This document shows, piece by piece, positions 32,185 through 43,119 of a DNA stretch of 64,000 bases. Position 1 is the stretch's first letter, and each line of letters begins with the position of its first letter. The stretch covers positions 48,026,517-48,090,516 of the forward strand of contig OX411543.1 of NCBI GenBank assembly GCA_948146395.1, written 5' to 3'. A program made the position numbers and the translations under genes. This DNA comes from Fragum whitleyi (taxonomy: Eukaryota > Mollusca > Bivalvia > Cardiida > Cardiidae). The notes under the pieces were generated by a model, which was not told the origin of the DNA, searched no databases, and was given only the letters and a program-made list of their open reading frames with translations.

Positions 32185-32286
32185 GCAATCTTGGAATCGA
32201 TTCAATTGCCTTGATTGCAATCTTGGAATCGATTCACTTGACTTGATTGCAATCTTGGTATCGATTAAATTGACTTGATTGCAATC
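32185..32286 (+). repeat. 32-bp tandem repeat, 3.2 copies
   Basis: The units at 32185-32216, 32217-32248 and 32249-32280 begin GCAATCTTGGAATCGATT (the third has TATCGATT) and end TTGATT. A partial fourth unit follows. Confidence 0.9.
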
Positions 32287-32477
32287 AGGGAGCATTTCAA
32301 ACAGTTGCTCGCACTTAGAGGGTAGAAACTGGACACATCGCCGTTCAACGCTTCAAGCTGTTTAGATGACAATGTACGTCAAGAAAGTAGCGATTATCAC
32401 ACTAGGGACAAACTGTTTGTAGACAAGCTGGAGAATCGATATAGAAACGGAAATACACACACAAACGTTAATGTATA

Positions 32478-32790
32478 CCAGCCCGGTTAGCTCAGTTGGT
32501 AGAGCACCTTCAAAACCATTGAAATTCGACTGCATGGGTTCGATTCCCGGGCTGGTACACTAAAAAAACTAATTGTCTTTCGGAGGAGACGTTAAACTGA
32601 GGCCTCGTGAGACGGTGCTTTACACAGAGCACGTTCAAGAACCATGGCGGATCCCAGAAGTAGTTTCATCATGTATCCTTGTACTATCCCCCGTAACAAC
32701 TAACCGTCTTCTGGGGGCGTCGCTCATATGGGCATGTGCTACGGTATCGACGATAAATAAACGGAAATACACACACGCATAGGTAAATGT
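32478..32790 (+). mobile_element. SINE1, intact tRNA head (tandem copy 1)
   Basis: GCCCGGTTAGCTCAGTTGG (box A) and GGGTTCGATTCCCGGGCTGG (box B) lie 32481-32557. The SINE1 body and GATAAATAAACGGAAATACA tail follow. The same tail also lies just before the head (from about 32450), implying a third copy's remnant. Confidence 0.85.
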
Positions 32791-32791
32791 A

Positions 32792-33100
32792 CCATTACGA
32801 TTAGCTCAGTTGGTAGAGCACCGGACTTCAAAATCATTGGAGCTCGACTGCGTGGGTTCGATTCCCGGGCTGGTACACTAATTAATCTAATTGTCTTTCG
32901 GATGAGACGTGAAACCGAGGTCCCGTGAGACGGTGCTTTACATTGAGCACGTTAAAGGACCATATGGCGGATCTCAGCAGTAGGTGTGTCATGTATCCTT
33001 GCACTATCCGTAACAACTAACCGTCTTCTGGGGCGTCGCTCATATGGGCATGTGCTACAGTAGCGACGATAAATAAACGGAAATACACATGGGTAAATGT
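32792..33100 (+). mobile_element. SINE1 (tandem copy 2)
   Basis: It follows copy 1 directly, about 312 bases head to head. Box A (TTAGCTCAGTTGGTAGAGCA) and box B are intact, but the first acceptor-stem bases differ from copy 1 (ATTACGA versus GCCCGG), so this head can no longer pair as a tRNA. The body is the same as in copy 1. Confidence 0.85.
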
Positions 33101-33256
33101 CGTGCAGAGTCTGGCTATCTCATTAATTACGCACATGGCTGCCAATCCTGCGGTCTTGAGTTTTGAGCCCCGGCTAAGCCAACTTTCATGCGACATTTGA
33201 CAAATATTATTGTGACACGAGTCATTTGTCTCCCATAGGTTGGCTTATGATTGGTA

Positions 33257-33694
33257 CAGGTAGTAACATTGTGAAATTTAAATTCATTACATTCAAAACG
33301 ACTCTAAATCGCCCACTCAGGGCTGAATTCATTCGTTCCAAACAGCCACTGAAATCAGTCGAAAAAACGCCGAAAATGACCAAGAAAAGATAAAATCAAA
33401 AACTAAATTAAAATAAAATAAATCGCGAGGTCACTGACAAAAATGAATTTTAAGAGTCTGATTGCTTCTCGAAGAAATACATGTCGTAAGATATTTATAG
33501 TACTTGTACACGTATTGTATAAAAGTAAATAAAAGGCAATAAATATCGCTAATTTTGTTCATCCTGAACAAAATTTGCAATATTGGATTACCTCCCTTCA
33601 ATTTCACTCAAAACTCACCCCACCAACTCATTCAATTTCGTTCAAAAATTATTCCAAAATCATTCATCTTGTCAATTTCACGATGTTGTAACTG
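33257..33694 (+). mobile_element. A-family MITE, full length
   Basis: It begins CAGGTAGTAACATTGTGAAA and ends CACGATGTTGTAACTG. The central GCTAATTTTGTTCATCCTGA hairpin is intact, but the left GGGAGG is changed. Confidence 0.75.
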
Positions 33695-33784
33695 TTGTAT
33701 GCTTAGTTGGAATCGAAGCTAGTTGCTCGGATAAAATGTTGTGGTTGTGCTGGTGCGATAGAATACAGAAACAATAGGTAAAAA

Positions 33785-33920
33785 CTGCTAAGGGGGCGTC
33801 GCTCATACTGACGCACAATTAACGATATGAAGAGTTTGATTCCCAGATTGACCCACTAATATCTAATTACCTTTCAGATGAGAAGTTTAAATCAAGGCTC
33901 CCTGCGTTGATGCTTTCAAG
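33785..33920 (+). repeat. Scrambled SINE1 fragments
   Basis: GGGGGCGTCGCTCATACTGA (body 3') precedes GTTTGATTCCCAGATTGACC (box B) and TAATTACCTTTCAGATGAGA (body 5'). This suggests the junction between two decayed tandem copies. Confidence 0.5.
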
Positions 33921-33992
33921 TCGCGACTTTATACATTTTTTCCCTTTTGAATCAACAAAATCGTGTAATGATCGAGGTGAATGGTTAGATAG

Positions 33993-34326
33993 ATAGATAG
34001 ATATATAATACATACTTAGTGTATTATATGAAAAAAAATATCTAACGAGGTTGGGAGAATTGATCATTGTCGAGGCTATGCCGAGACAATTGTCAATTCT
34101 CACAACCGAGTTTGATATTTTTTTCATACAATACACTAAGAATGTATTATATTTATCTTATAACCTCTTTTTGTCTTGTTTTCGTCGATGTTTCTTACCG
34201 AAATGCAAGTTTCTAAAAATAACTGTATGATATTATTGTTCTAAAAATAACTATGTGATATCATAAAAAATATCATACGGGTTGTTATCATACAGATATG
34301 TGTATAGTTATAAGATAAATAGATTT
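33993..34326 (+). mobile_element. E-family element, longest copy
   Basis: It contains ATATATAATACATACTTAGT, a hairpin whose loop carries GTCGAGGCTATGCCGAGAC, the inverse ATACACTAAGAATGTATTAT, TATTTATCTTATAACCTC, and a second half with ATGTGATATCATAAAAAATATC and GTATAGTTATAAGATAAA. Confidence 0.7.
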
Positions 34327-34811
34327 ATTTCAGCATTAATCAAAACATGACAAAATGGATAACAACACATACATAGCACAATGTTTAACAATGATAAGAA
34401 ATATATTACTTTATATAAATAAATAAAATTTCATCAGATGATTATTTTATGTAGTTTTATGAACTATGTCAGTTTCATCAATGCTAAGGATAACACAAAA
34501 AAGAGAAATAAATCTCTTATTTCCATTGTGGTCCTTCACATTGATGGCCTGACATAGAGAGGCATGAAATGAATCAAATACTGTGGTGACTTTAAAAAGG
34601 ATTTCTAACACATGAACACATTAAAACATTAATACTGATATTATCCATCAAAATAAAAGATAAACGTATTGCTTTTAAGGGAGATAACTCTAAAAAATGA
34701 AAATTGCTGCAAACTTATCACAGATTTATATCACATTGATTGTAGTCAATATATCATTTTACTTTCAAATATTACAAATACTAATAGACATATACTAATA
34801 GAAATATGCAT

Positions 34812-35178
34812 TGAGTTGAAAAATGGAATGATTTCGGAATGTATATGAATTGGTTGGATTGGCGAATTGGTAATTTCTAAATAGGCTTTATTTTATCAAT
34901 CCCTATTGATAAAATATACGCATTTTTTCGTTTGAATGTTTGAACGGACAAAACAGACCAAACCGGCTAAGAAAATCGTGCAATTATTTGATTACATGCA
35001 ATTTGAATGAAATACTGATTGTTTTGAATGATTTCGCATCGTTTTTGAACAATTTCAGAACGTTTCTGAGAAATTGGAGTGATTTTTTTTAAAATACATT
35101 ACATCAAGCCGGGATGGGCGAACAATTTAGAATGGTTTTGATGGAGGTGAATTTCAATTTTACGAAGTTACTAATTGT
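34812..35178 (-). mobile_element. A-family MITE, diverged (subfamily 2)
   Basis: TGGAATGATTTCGGAATG, ATTTCGCATCGTTTTTGAAC and GGTGAATTTCAATTTTACGA follow the reverse A order. The left terminus is lost. Confidence 0.6.
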
Positions 35179-35199
35179 ACCTGGTTAACATTTTTGTTA

Positions 35200-35629
35200 C
35201 AGTTAAAATCATCGTGAAATTGACATTCATCTCGATCAACACCATTCAAATTCATTCGCTCAGCGTTCCATTCCAAACACTTATTCAAACCATTCGAAAA
35301 CGCCCCAAACCCTCTGGAAAAGACATAATCAACGACATCATTCAAGATAGATAATTCTAGGACAGAATCGCGCTTTCACTGACATGATTCAAATTGCAAG
35401 CGTCTAATAGGTTATTGAAGAAATGGGGAGTTATCTGTACACATTATATGCATATTTAATTATAGGGAGGTAATTAATGTGGCAAATATTGTTCATTATG
35501 AACAAAATTTGCGATATGCGATTACGTCCCATAAAATTCACTCAAAACTCGCTCCACACACTCATTCAATTTCATTCCAAATTCGTTTCAAAATCATTCA
35601 CCTTGTCAATTTCACGATGTTTTTAACTG
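35200..35629 (+). mobile_element. A-family MITE, best-preserved reference copy
   Basis: This 430-base element runs from CAGTTAAAATCATCGTGAAA to CACGATGTTTTTAACTG, flanked by TA at 35198-35199 and 35630-35631. The order is left end, a CATTCCAAACAC segment, ATCGCG, ATTATATGCATATTT, the central GGGAGGTAAT hairpin, then the CTCGCTCCACACACTCATTC right end. Confidence 0.9.
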
Positions 35630-35744
35630 TACCACGCTTTTGTGTCATTCTGTTTGTCCGTCTGTATTACCTTATTATATGTTGTTCTCGACGCTGTTTA
35701 AACAAAAACCATATTATATTATATTATGTTACTGGATCATATAG

Positions 35745-37041
35745 ATAGAGAATAATCGTTTGTTTCAGTGTAAGATCGATTTATATTTCATTGAGTGAAC
35801 AACAAAAGCTATATTTTCACGAGTGGCAGAGCCACGAGTGAAGATATAGCTGTTGTTGTTCACGAAATGAAATATTAATCGATCTTATTAAAAAAGAAAT
35901 AACCAATAAAAACGATTATTCTACTTTTTTATTACAAAAAATGAGACAAAATATGAAATTTCCAGTACATATTTTCGTAAACAGCGTCATTATGCAACGT
36001 TCATTGTGACATCACTTATTTCGCCCCGCATAGATACCGTCAGATAGGGTTAAATGCATAAAAGCAGGGTATAAGTTTTTGATAATTTCACTGCTTTTGT
36101 GGTGAGATTTTCAAGTGATAATCTACCGTTATTTCTCGATAAACCACCCAAAAGCATTAAAGAATGCGTTTTTAAAGTATGTTAATATATGTTTTTGAAA
36201 ATATATCATTTTCGCGTAAATGTATCCATGAATAAAGTCAAGTGAAGGAGGAGTTATATGCTAAAGGCAAAAGATAACGCCATCACAATTCTGAATTTAG
36301 TTTTATTACCCTTTCCTGGTTAAATAATAGTAGAATTACATGTTTTGTATGTAAAATTAATAAATAAGTAATGATATTGACGCAATTTTGGACGAATTTC
36401 ACAGAAAACGAAGCGCGTCATTACGCATGTGAGTATTCTGACGTCAAAAGCATCAACGTTCCGCTAAAGATGACGTTCGACGTCAGACATGGGCAGAGCT
36501 ATCTGTGTACACAGTAAAACTCGTGACATATGAATTTTATTGCGAATTATTTTTATGTTATATCTTCTAACTTAATACATGTATATGCGATTTACGCCAT
36601 CATGTTTTTAATATACTTTCTTAAATGCTTTTCGGCGGTTTATCGAGAAATAAGGGTAGATTATCACTGGATAATCTCACCACAAAATCAGTGAAATTTT
36701 CAAAAACTTTAACCCTGCTTTTGAGCATTTCATCCTATCTGACGTCATCTATGCGGGGGGATAAGTGACTTCACAATGAACGTTGCATAGCAATCACGTG
36801 CAAAATAACGCGCTTTACAAAAATATGTCCTAGAAATTTCATTTTTTGTCTCATTTTTGCAATAAAGAAATAGAATAATCGTTTGTTTTTCGAGTAAGAT
36901 CGATTAATATTTCATTTCGTGAACAACAAAACCTCTTTTTTCACTCGTGGCTCTGCCACTCGTGAAAATATAGCTTTTGTTGTTCACTCAATGAAATATA
37001 AATCGATCTTACACTGAACAAACGATTATCCTCTATATGCT
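35745..37041. mobile_element. F-family composite: two F units in inverted orientation
   Basis: The left unit (about 35745-36170) and right unit (about 36610-37041) are inverted copies of the solo unit at 25814-26225. Each has the GAGTGGCAGAGCCACGAGTG hairpin outside and the AAATGCTTT end inside. The 440-base centre holds no coding frame but has its own GCGCGTCATTACGCATGTGA and GACGTC motifs. The outer ends share CATATAG. I see no clear target duplication. Confidence 0.8.
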
Positions 37042-37096
37042 TTGACTGTTCTTATTCGCTGATAATTTCAAAATAAGATTATAATTCCAAACAAAG

Positions 37097-37250
37097 GGAG
37101 GTAATTAACATCGTTAACTTCGTCATTCTTGGACGGATGATGTAGCCCATTTTCTCCTTTTAGTTTCATTTTAAAACAGTAGCCTCACTCATTCAATATT
37201 ATTTCAAATTAAACCCAAAATCATTCACTGTGTCAAATTCTGTTGTTTTT
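37097..37250 (+). mobile_element. A-family MITE, right-half fragment
   Basis: GGGAGGTAATTAACATCGTT, CCTCACTCATTCAATATTAT and AAATCATTCACTGTGTCAAA follow the right half of A. Confidence 0.6.
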
Positions 37251-37707
37251 TTTTTATTTTTATTTTTACCGCGCATGTATATTTTGTCATCCTGACCGAC
37301 GGACATGAACATTATTTGTCCATTTTATTTCGTCCGCATTGTGTAAGTAACCAAATCGACGTGTTCAAATTCTGTGTTTGTTATAAAAACATGTATATAG
37401 CCACATAATTGACTGTTTAATAGTGGCTGACGAAAAAGTAAATAATACAGTCGAATTCAATTAGATTTACTCGGCTATATTGCTTTAAAATGTTATTTTA
37501 TTTTTACAACTTAATAAACACCAATTAAATGTTTAAAAGAACTATTTTTATAACTAATTTTGTCCACTTAGAAATTATTAGGTTTAAAGAAAAAATCAAA
37601 TATAGTCACAACTCTTGAACTATTGTTCTCTGTGTAAAAGAAAAGGCCAAGCTTAAATGTTTTATACCCGATTCTGTTGTACAGTCAAGCCGTTATATCG
37701 TTTATAC

Positions 37708-38202
37708 AATTAAAAACATCGTAAAATCGACACTCATCTCGATCAAGACCATTCCAAATCGCTCGCTCAGCGTTCCTTTCATTCATTCATTCATTCATTC
37801 ATTCATTCATTCATTCATTCATTCATTCATTCATTCATTCATTCATTCATTCATTCATTCCAAACACCCACTCAAACCATACAAAAACGCTCCAATCCAC
37901 AATGAAAAAGATAGGCTCAACAACGCCATTCAAAATGAATAATGCTAGAAAAAATCGCGATTTCACTGACATAGTTAAAATTGCAAACGTCTGATAGTTT
38001 CTTGAAAAAAAATAGGAAGCTATTTATATAAATTATATGCATATTTTATAAAAGGAAGGTAATAAAAATAGCTGCTTTTGTTAATCCTGGACAAAATTTG
38101 CGATATTTGTTAAACCTCCCATTAAATTCGCCAAATATTCTTTCAATTTCATTCTAAAATCTCTATAATCATTCACATCGACAATTTAACGATGTTGTTT
38201 CA
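37708..38202 (+). mobile_element. A-family MITE carrying an expanded (ATTC)n
   Basis: The left end CAATTAAAAACATCGTAAAA and right part CACATCGACAATTTAACGAT fit A. Between CGTTCC and CAAACACCCACTC, where other copies have one to three CATTC units, there are about 20. Confidence 0.8.
37777..37860 (+). repeat. (ATTC)n microsatellite inside an A element
   Basis: About 20 perfect tetranucleotide units at the CATTCATTCATTCC site of the host MITE. Confidence 0.95.
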
Positions 38203-38426
38203 TAATTACAACCACATATCGTCGATAGATTCCAACATTATCGTAATTACAGCTTGATTAAAGCTGAGCTTCCAATCTTTTGGAATAACAACGACGATAT
38301 AATTCGAACAACTAGTTGCTCCTCGCATAACAATCGGAGACGCCAAAACGTCGGCGTTTCCTTTTTGTTATCGACCGATTAGTAGAAATAGCACAAACCG
38401 AGCACCGGCAACACCAGGACAAAATA

Positions 38427-38669
38427 TGAGCCTGTGCGTGACATTTCCAACAATTTGAAATGTTCATGAGGTGTAAAGATTGAGCAGCAAAGACATCTCC
38501 ATACTGTTAATATAAAGTTACCTGATTGTCTACAGATACTTTGAGACCTTATCTATCTACTAAGTGCAAAGAAGTGAAGGCTCTGGTCAGACTGTGCAGA
38601 TGCACAGGCTGGTCAGAGTCTTGGCTTGGGGCATATTTGAAATTGTTGGAAATCTCACGCACAGGCTCA
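38427..38669. mobile_element. B-family MITE, compact reference copy
   Basis: TGAGCCTGTGCGTGACATTT is opposed by AAATCTCACGCACAGGCTCA. TA lies on both sides (38425-38426 and 38670-38671). Inside are a CTCTGGTCAGACTGTGCAG / CACAGGCTGGTCAGAG palindrome and no coding frame of note. The TA duplication suggests a Tc1/mariner-type origin (inference). Confidence 0.8.
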
Positions 38670-38759
38670 TATTATTTTTTGTTGTTACAAATGATTGCTA
38701 ACGTGAGGATGTCTTACTTCTTTACCAGAAATTGTAATGTCGTTTAGATTTTGAATTTG

Positions 38760-38985
38760 ATTTGAATTGGGGTTTTACGTCGCTTTCAACAATCTCTCAG
38801 TTATATCGCGACGACTGGAGCACCTAACGATGGATTCCTGGTACTTCTCACACCAGTACTACCACCACATCCCTTTCCTAGCCTCCAGTTGCTATTCCAC
38901 ATAGGTTTACGATTATCTACCCATTGGTGGAAGACAAATAGTCGGAAAGGATAAGTGCCGCGGCCGGGGATCGAACCCGTGCGAA
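38760..38985 (-). mobile_element. SINE2, tRNA-derived
   Basis: On the minus strand, from the head: CACGGGTTCGATCCCCGGCC (box B), GCGGCACTTATCCTTTCCGA, CCAATGGGTAGATAATCG, TAGGAAAGGGATGTGGTGGT and the 3' GTTGAAAGCGACGTAAAACC. Confidence 0.7.
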
Positions 38986-39403
38986 AATGTCGTTTAGACA
39001 AAGCGTGCAAACGATAAGCCGGCGTAATGTCTTCAATTGGTCGACAATTCGTCGGCGATTGGTCACCGAAGTCATTTTGCGTAATCGGTGATAAGACTGA
39101 CGTGTATTCACTAACTAGTCGGCGACTGATCGGTGCATCGGCCTATACAACAGCGAATGTTTCTTGGATCGGCGAGTTTTATTTTCAAATTTAGACCTGC
39201 CGACTAGTTGGCGATGTCTTTTAGATTTGTGGAAGACAATACTGTTCGACGACTCCAATCGTCGACGATCGATCGACGACAAGGCTCTGGTCGATTTTTT
39301 AGGTACCTTAGACGCATTTTTAAACCCGTTTAGACTCTTTTACTTCCGTTTTGAGTCGGCGGCTCGTCGACATTACACCGACGTATTGTCAGCACGCTAT
39401 AGT

Positions 39404-39947
39404 AAATAACATAGTGAAATTGACATTCATCTTGATCAAAATCATTCTAAATCGCTCACTCAGCGCTCCATTCACTCATTCCAAACACTCACTCAAAGCA
39501 CTCTAAAACGCCCCAAACTCTATGAAACACATATAACAAAAACTTCGTTCAAAATAAAAATAGCAGATTTCGTGATTTCACTGCATTAATCGAAATTGTA
39601 AATGTCTGATTAGATCTTGAAGGAAGCTATTTGTAGAAAAGGATGAAGAAAATTAGCCATATCGATTACCTCCCTTTAATGAAAAATGCATACAAGTTCT
39701 ATACAAATCTTCCTTTTTCTTCAAGAACCTATGTTGCGCTAGCAATTTTCATAATGTCTCTGAAATCGCGATTTTTCTCCATCAAAATTTATTTTTACTG
39801 ACGATGCCGATTCTATATTTTTCAATGGGTTTGAGCGTTTTTGAATGGTTTGAGAAAGTGTTTGGAATGAATGAATGGAGCGCTGAGTGAGCGAATGATA
39901 ATGGTTTTGATTGAGGTGAATGTCAATTTCACGATGTAATTGACTAT
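39404..39947. mobile_element. A-family palindromic variant (left end + inverted left end)
   Basis: It starts with the A left end (ACATAGTGAAATTGACATTC, CTCAGCGCTCCATTCACTCA) and finishes with the same left end inverted (GAATGAATGGAGCGCTGAGT, GGTGAATGTCAATTTCACGA). The normal right end is absent, so the two halves can fold on each other for about 250 bases. Confidence 0.75.
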
Positions 39948-40023
39948 AAAATGCTGCATACAGAGCTTAAAGGGCTAGGTCCAAAAAGTTCAGAAATAAT
40001 TGGTTAGACGGAAATCGGCATAC

Positions 40024-40558
40024 AGTTAGGTCAATCATGAAATTGATATTCAACTCAGCGTTCCATTCATCCATTCCAAACACTCACTTAAATCGATAAA
40101 AAACGCCCAAGAATGTCTAAAATAGATACATTACAACTACACTGAAAAAAAAATCACGATTTAACTGAAATAATTGAATTTTTAAGCGTCTGATTGGTTC
40201 TTGAAGAAATATGAAATATATTGAATGAGCGTGTGAAATTAGAGGGAGGTAATCTCATGTCACTGATTTGTTCAGTATGAACAAAATTAGCGATTTTTAT
40301 TACCTCCTTTAAGTCAAATATGCATACAGGTTCTATGAAAAACTTTATTTGTCTTCGCTAACCAATCATACGTTAATAGCATTCAGTAATCTCAGTTAAA
40401 TCGTGGATTTTATCTACCGAATTTAACTTTGAATGTAGTTATTGATTTTGGAGCGTTTTTTGAAGTTTTTGAGTGAGTGTTTGAATTGAATGATTGGAAA
40501 ACTGAGAAAGTGTTTTGAATGATTTTGATCGAGGAAAATTTCGATTTCATGATGTTCA
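40024..40558. mobile_element. A-family palindromic variant, second example
   Basis: The left end is CAGTTAGGTCAATCATGAAA. At the far side are GAGTGAGTGTTTGAATTGAA and GATTTTGATCGAGGAAAATT, again an inverted left end. The GAGGGAGGTAAT / ATTACCTCC hairpin sits in the middle. Confidence 0.65.
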
Positions 40559-40584
40559 CAGCCGTATGTGTCCTACAAGCATCT

Positions 40585-40828
40585 GGGTCCCGTTTTACTA
40601 AACATCTTACGATCACTTTTTGCGCAAGTCAAAAATTGAAGTTGCTTCTGTCGTAGTAACTAAACATGAAATTCTGCCACGCATCATCACATTGGAATTG
40701 TCTTCAGAAGACGATTCCAATGAGATATTGCAAGGCAGAATCTTAAAAATGAATAAAAACATCAGGTACGACTTGTGATTTTGACTTACGATTATTTCTT
40801 TCGTAAGACGTTTAGTAAAATGGGCCCC
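40585..40828. mobile_element. D-family MITE, reference copy
   Basis: GGGTCCCGTTTTACTAAACA is opposed by GACGTTTAGTAAAATGGGCC. Inside are CTTACGATCACTTTTTGCGC / TTACGATTATTTCTTTCGTA, and the stem GGAATTGTC / GACGATTCC. It closes almost entirely into a hairpin. Confidence 0.8.
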
Positions 40829-40941
40829 TGCTGAGTCTCAATATATCATTTAAAGTTTGCAAAGAATAATATGGACGAAAAACGAAATAAGAAAAAAATA
40901 ACTTTCGATTAAAGAAAACCATTCCTTTTGATACCGACAAA

Positions 40942-41252
40942 TATATAATACGAACTTAGTGTTATGTATGAAAAGAAGGTTGGGAGAATTGATCATTGTC
41001 GAGGCTCTGCCGAGACAATTATCACAACCGAGTTAGATATTTTTTTTCACACAATGCACTAAGTATGTATTATATTTATCTTAAACCCTCTATTTGTCTT
41101 GTTTTTGTCGATTTTTCTAACTGAAATGCAAGTTTCTAAAATTAACTGCATGATATCATTGTTCAAAAAATAACTATGTGATATCATAAAAAATATCATA
41201 CGGGATGTTATCACACGGATATTTGTATAGTTTTAAGATATAAGATAAAAGT
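40942..41252 (+). mobile_element. E-family element
   Basis: ATATATAATACGAACTTAGT, GTTGGGAGAATTGATCATTG and GTCGAGGCTCTGCCGAGAC, followed by the same second half as 33993-34326. The hairpin stem is shortened. Confidence 0.7.
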
Positions 41253-41579
41253 AGTTATACAGCTACTTTAAATTCTAAAGGCGAATAAAGGTGATTAACG
41301 AGGAACAAATACGTCTGGGCCTTGAAAGAAGCGATTGTCTAATTTTTCAAACTCCGCCTTAATGATTCTGTGACTATGAACAGGAATGTAACGATAATTC
41401 TTCTTTCTACAAATGAATTTAATTTTCTTCACTCCAGGAAACTTTATTACCTCGTTATGTTTTCTGTTACAAGATGTAGTAAAATCTCGTCTTAAGTTGT
41501 TGGGAGAGAAACTCGAAGTGTTGGTCCACCATGAAATTATTGCATCTGCAATCTTCTTTACTGGACGAAACAATTACCG

Positions 41580-41655
41580 TTACGAACATCGTGAAATTGA
41601 GAAGTGAAATAATTCGAATGATTTTGGATTTAAGTTGAATGAGTAGGATAAATGG
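41580..41655 (-). mobile_element. A-family MITE, right-end fragment
   Basis: ACGAACATCGTGAAATTGAG and CGAATGATTTTGGATTTAAG match the inverted A right end, interrupted by the SINE2 that follows. Confidence 0.5.
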
Positions 41656-41656
41656 G

Positions 41657-41870
41657 GCTTGATCCAAGACGGCGGCACTCTTTCTTTCCGACTCCCACCA
41701 ATGGGTCGATAATCGTAGACCTATGTGGGATAGCAGCTGGAGGCTAAGAAAGAATGTAATGGTGGTACTGGTGTTTGAAATTCCAGGAATCCATGGTTAG
41801 GTGCTCCAGCCGCCGTGATGTTTGAAGCGGCGAAAAATCCTATTCAAATCAAATACAAATAAATGGGGCT
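41657..41870 (+). mobile_element. SINE2
   Basis: GCGGCACTCTTTCTTTCCGA, CCAATGGGTCGATAATCGTA, ATGTGGGATAGCAGCTGGAG, GGAATCCATGGTTAGGTGCT and TGAAGCGGCGAAAAATCC match the other SINE2 copies. The head is incomplete. A tail of CAAAT repeats follows. Confidence 0.7.
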
Positions 41871-41948
41871 TGGATGATAATAACTGGATGAAGTGAAATT
41901 TCGCCCCTTTTCTATAGGTATTCTGCACCACCAAAACACCTCGCATTA

Positions 41949-42386
41949 CAGTAAGTTACATCGTGAAATTGACAAGGTGAATGGTTTTGGAATGATTTAG
42001 GATTGAAATTGAATGAGTGTGTGGAGCGAGTTTTGAGTGAATTTAATGGGAGGTAATTCATTATCGCAAATTTTGTTCAGGGTGAACACAATTTGTGATT
42101 TTGATTACCTACCTTTAATAAAATACACATACAAATGCTATAGATAGCTTCCTATTTCTTCAAGAACCTATGAGATGCTTACAATTTGAATTTTGTCAGT
42201 AAAAATCGCGATTTTTCTATAACAAAATTGATTTTGAATGACGTTGTTGATTTTATATTTTTCAATAGGTTTGAGCGTTTTTGAATGGTATGAGTGAGTG
42301 TTTGGAATGAGAAAATTGAGCGCTGAATGAGCGATCTAGAATGGTTTTGATAGAGGTGAATGCCAATTTCACGGTGTAAGTAACTG
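41949..42386 (-). mobile_element. A-family MITE, full length
   Basis: CAGTAAGTTACATCGTGAAA to CACGGTGTAAGTAACTG, with TA on the left. The complete A order is seen in reverse. Confidence 0.85.
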
Positions 42387-42389
42387 CAT

Positions 42390-43110
42390 GTAGACTTGTA
42401 GAAACTAGAGAAAATTACGTCACAATAGGTCTTCTTTGGTGACAATGAATTCAACAATATAAAGAATTAATACCCCCTTTCCACTGGTACTTGATGAAAA
42501 TACAAACTATATGGATATAAAAAAAAATTTAAAAAAAAAACAAAAACAGTGACCTGTTTATTCTCGATTATGTAATAATTACTGATAAGAATATGTCTAT
42601 AACGGTATTTGATAGATCTACCCTATAAATTAAGGTTACTAGGTCGTTACTCATTATTACTTTTAAGATCGAGCGCAAGTGCCCCTTTCGTCAATTTTTT
42701 CGTTGGTTGTTCGAGTGGGATGCGCAGAGTATTGATAAATTTGATTGGAAGAAAATGTCAGTGGAGTTTCGCAATATCAAATTGGTGTTGCTTATATTCG
42801 AGAGTATGCACTGGTCTTATAACAGCCAAAAGGTATTGATTTTTGGTGAAAGTTTTCATAGGAAAGCCTCCAATATTCCCTTACATATCAGAGAAAATCC
42901 ATTTAGAGAATACATAATACTGCGCTCGAATCAACAGTACATTATGAGACAGATATTCACCAATTTCCTTAGAACCTTTAAATGACCCAAACCGATAGTA
43001 TTGGTCAGTAAGGAATAAAGCCTACAAATTTTTCGGCAAAAATGTTTTTTCGACTATAATTTTGGAATAAGTCTCCGACGAAGCACCAATGATGACCCAA
43101 AATCCTATTT
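42390..43110. other. Unassigned stretch with a coincidentally long frame
   Basis: An open frame at 42707-42985 (92 codons; overlapping 42609-42839 in another frame) resembles no family I know, lacks splice context and is not supported by composition. It could be a decayed retroelement or gene fragment. Confidence 0.25.
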
Positions 43111-43119
43111 TACACACAG

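Noticed and set aside
32481..32557. Possible tRNA genes (boxes A and B)
   Set aside because: The heads are followed by a shared 220-base body and occur in several decayed copies, so they are SINE heads; the arms do not close into a standard tRNA.
35745..37041. LTR retrotransposon with two LTRs
   Set aside because: The two 0.42 kb units are inverted, not direct; no TG...CA ends, primer-binding site or gag/pol frame.
37777..37860. Regular spaced repeat suggestive of a CRISPR-like array
   Set aside because: It is a plain tetranucleotide microsatellite in a eukaryotic MITE, with no spacers.
41295..41607. Opposed 92- and 64-codon frames
   Set aside because: No motif is recognised, and the frames end inside an A-family fragment; chance frames are expected at this length.
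42609..42985. Overlapping frames of 76 and 92 codons
   Set aside because: No recognisable domain, overlapping in different frames, and no splice or promoter context; kept only as an unassigned stretch.
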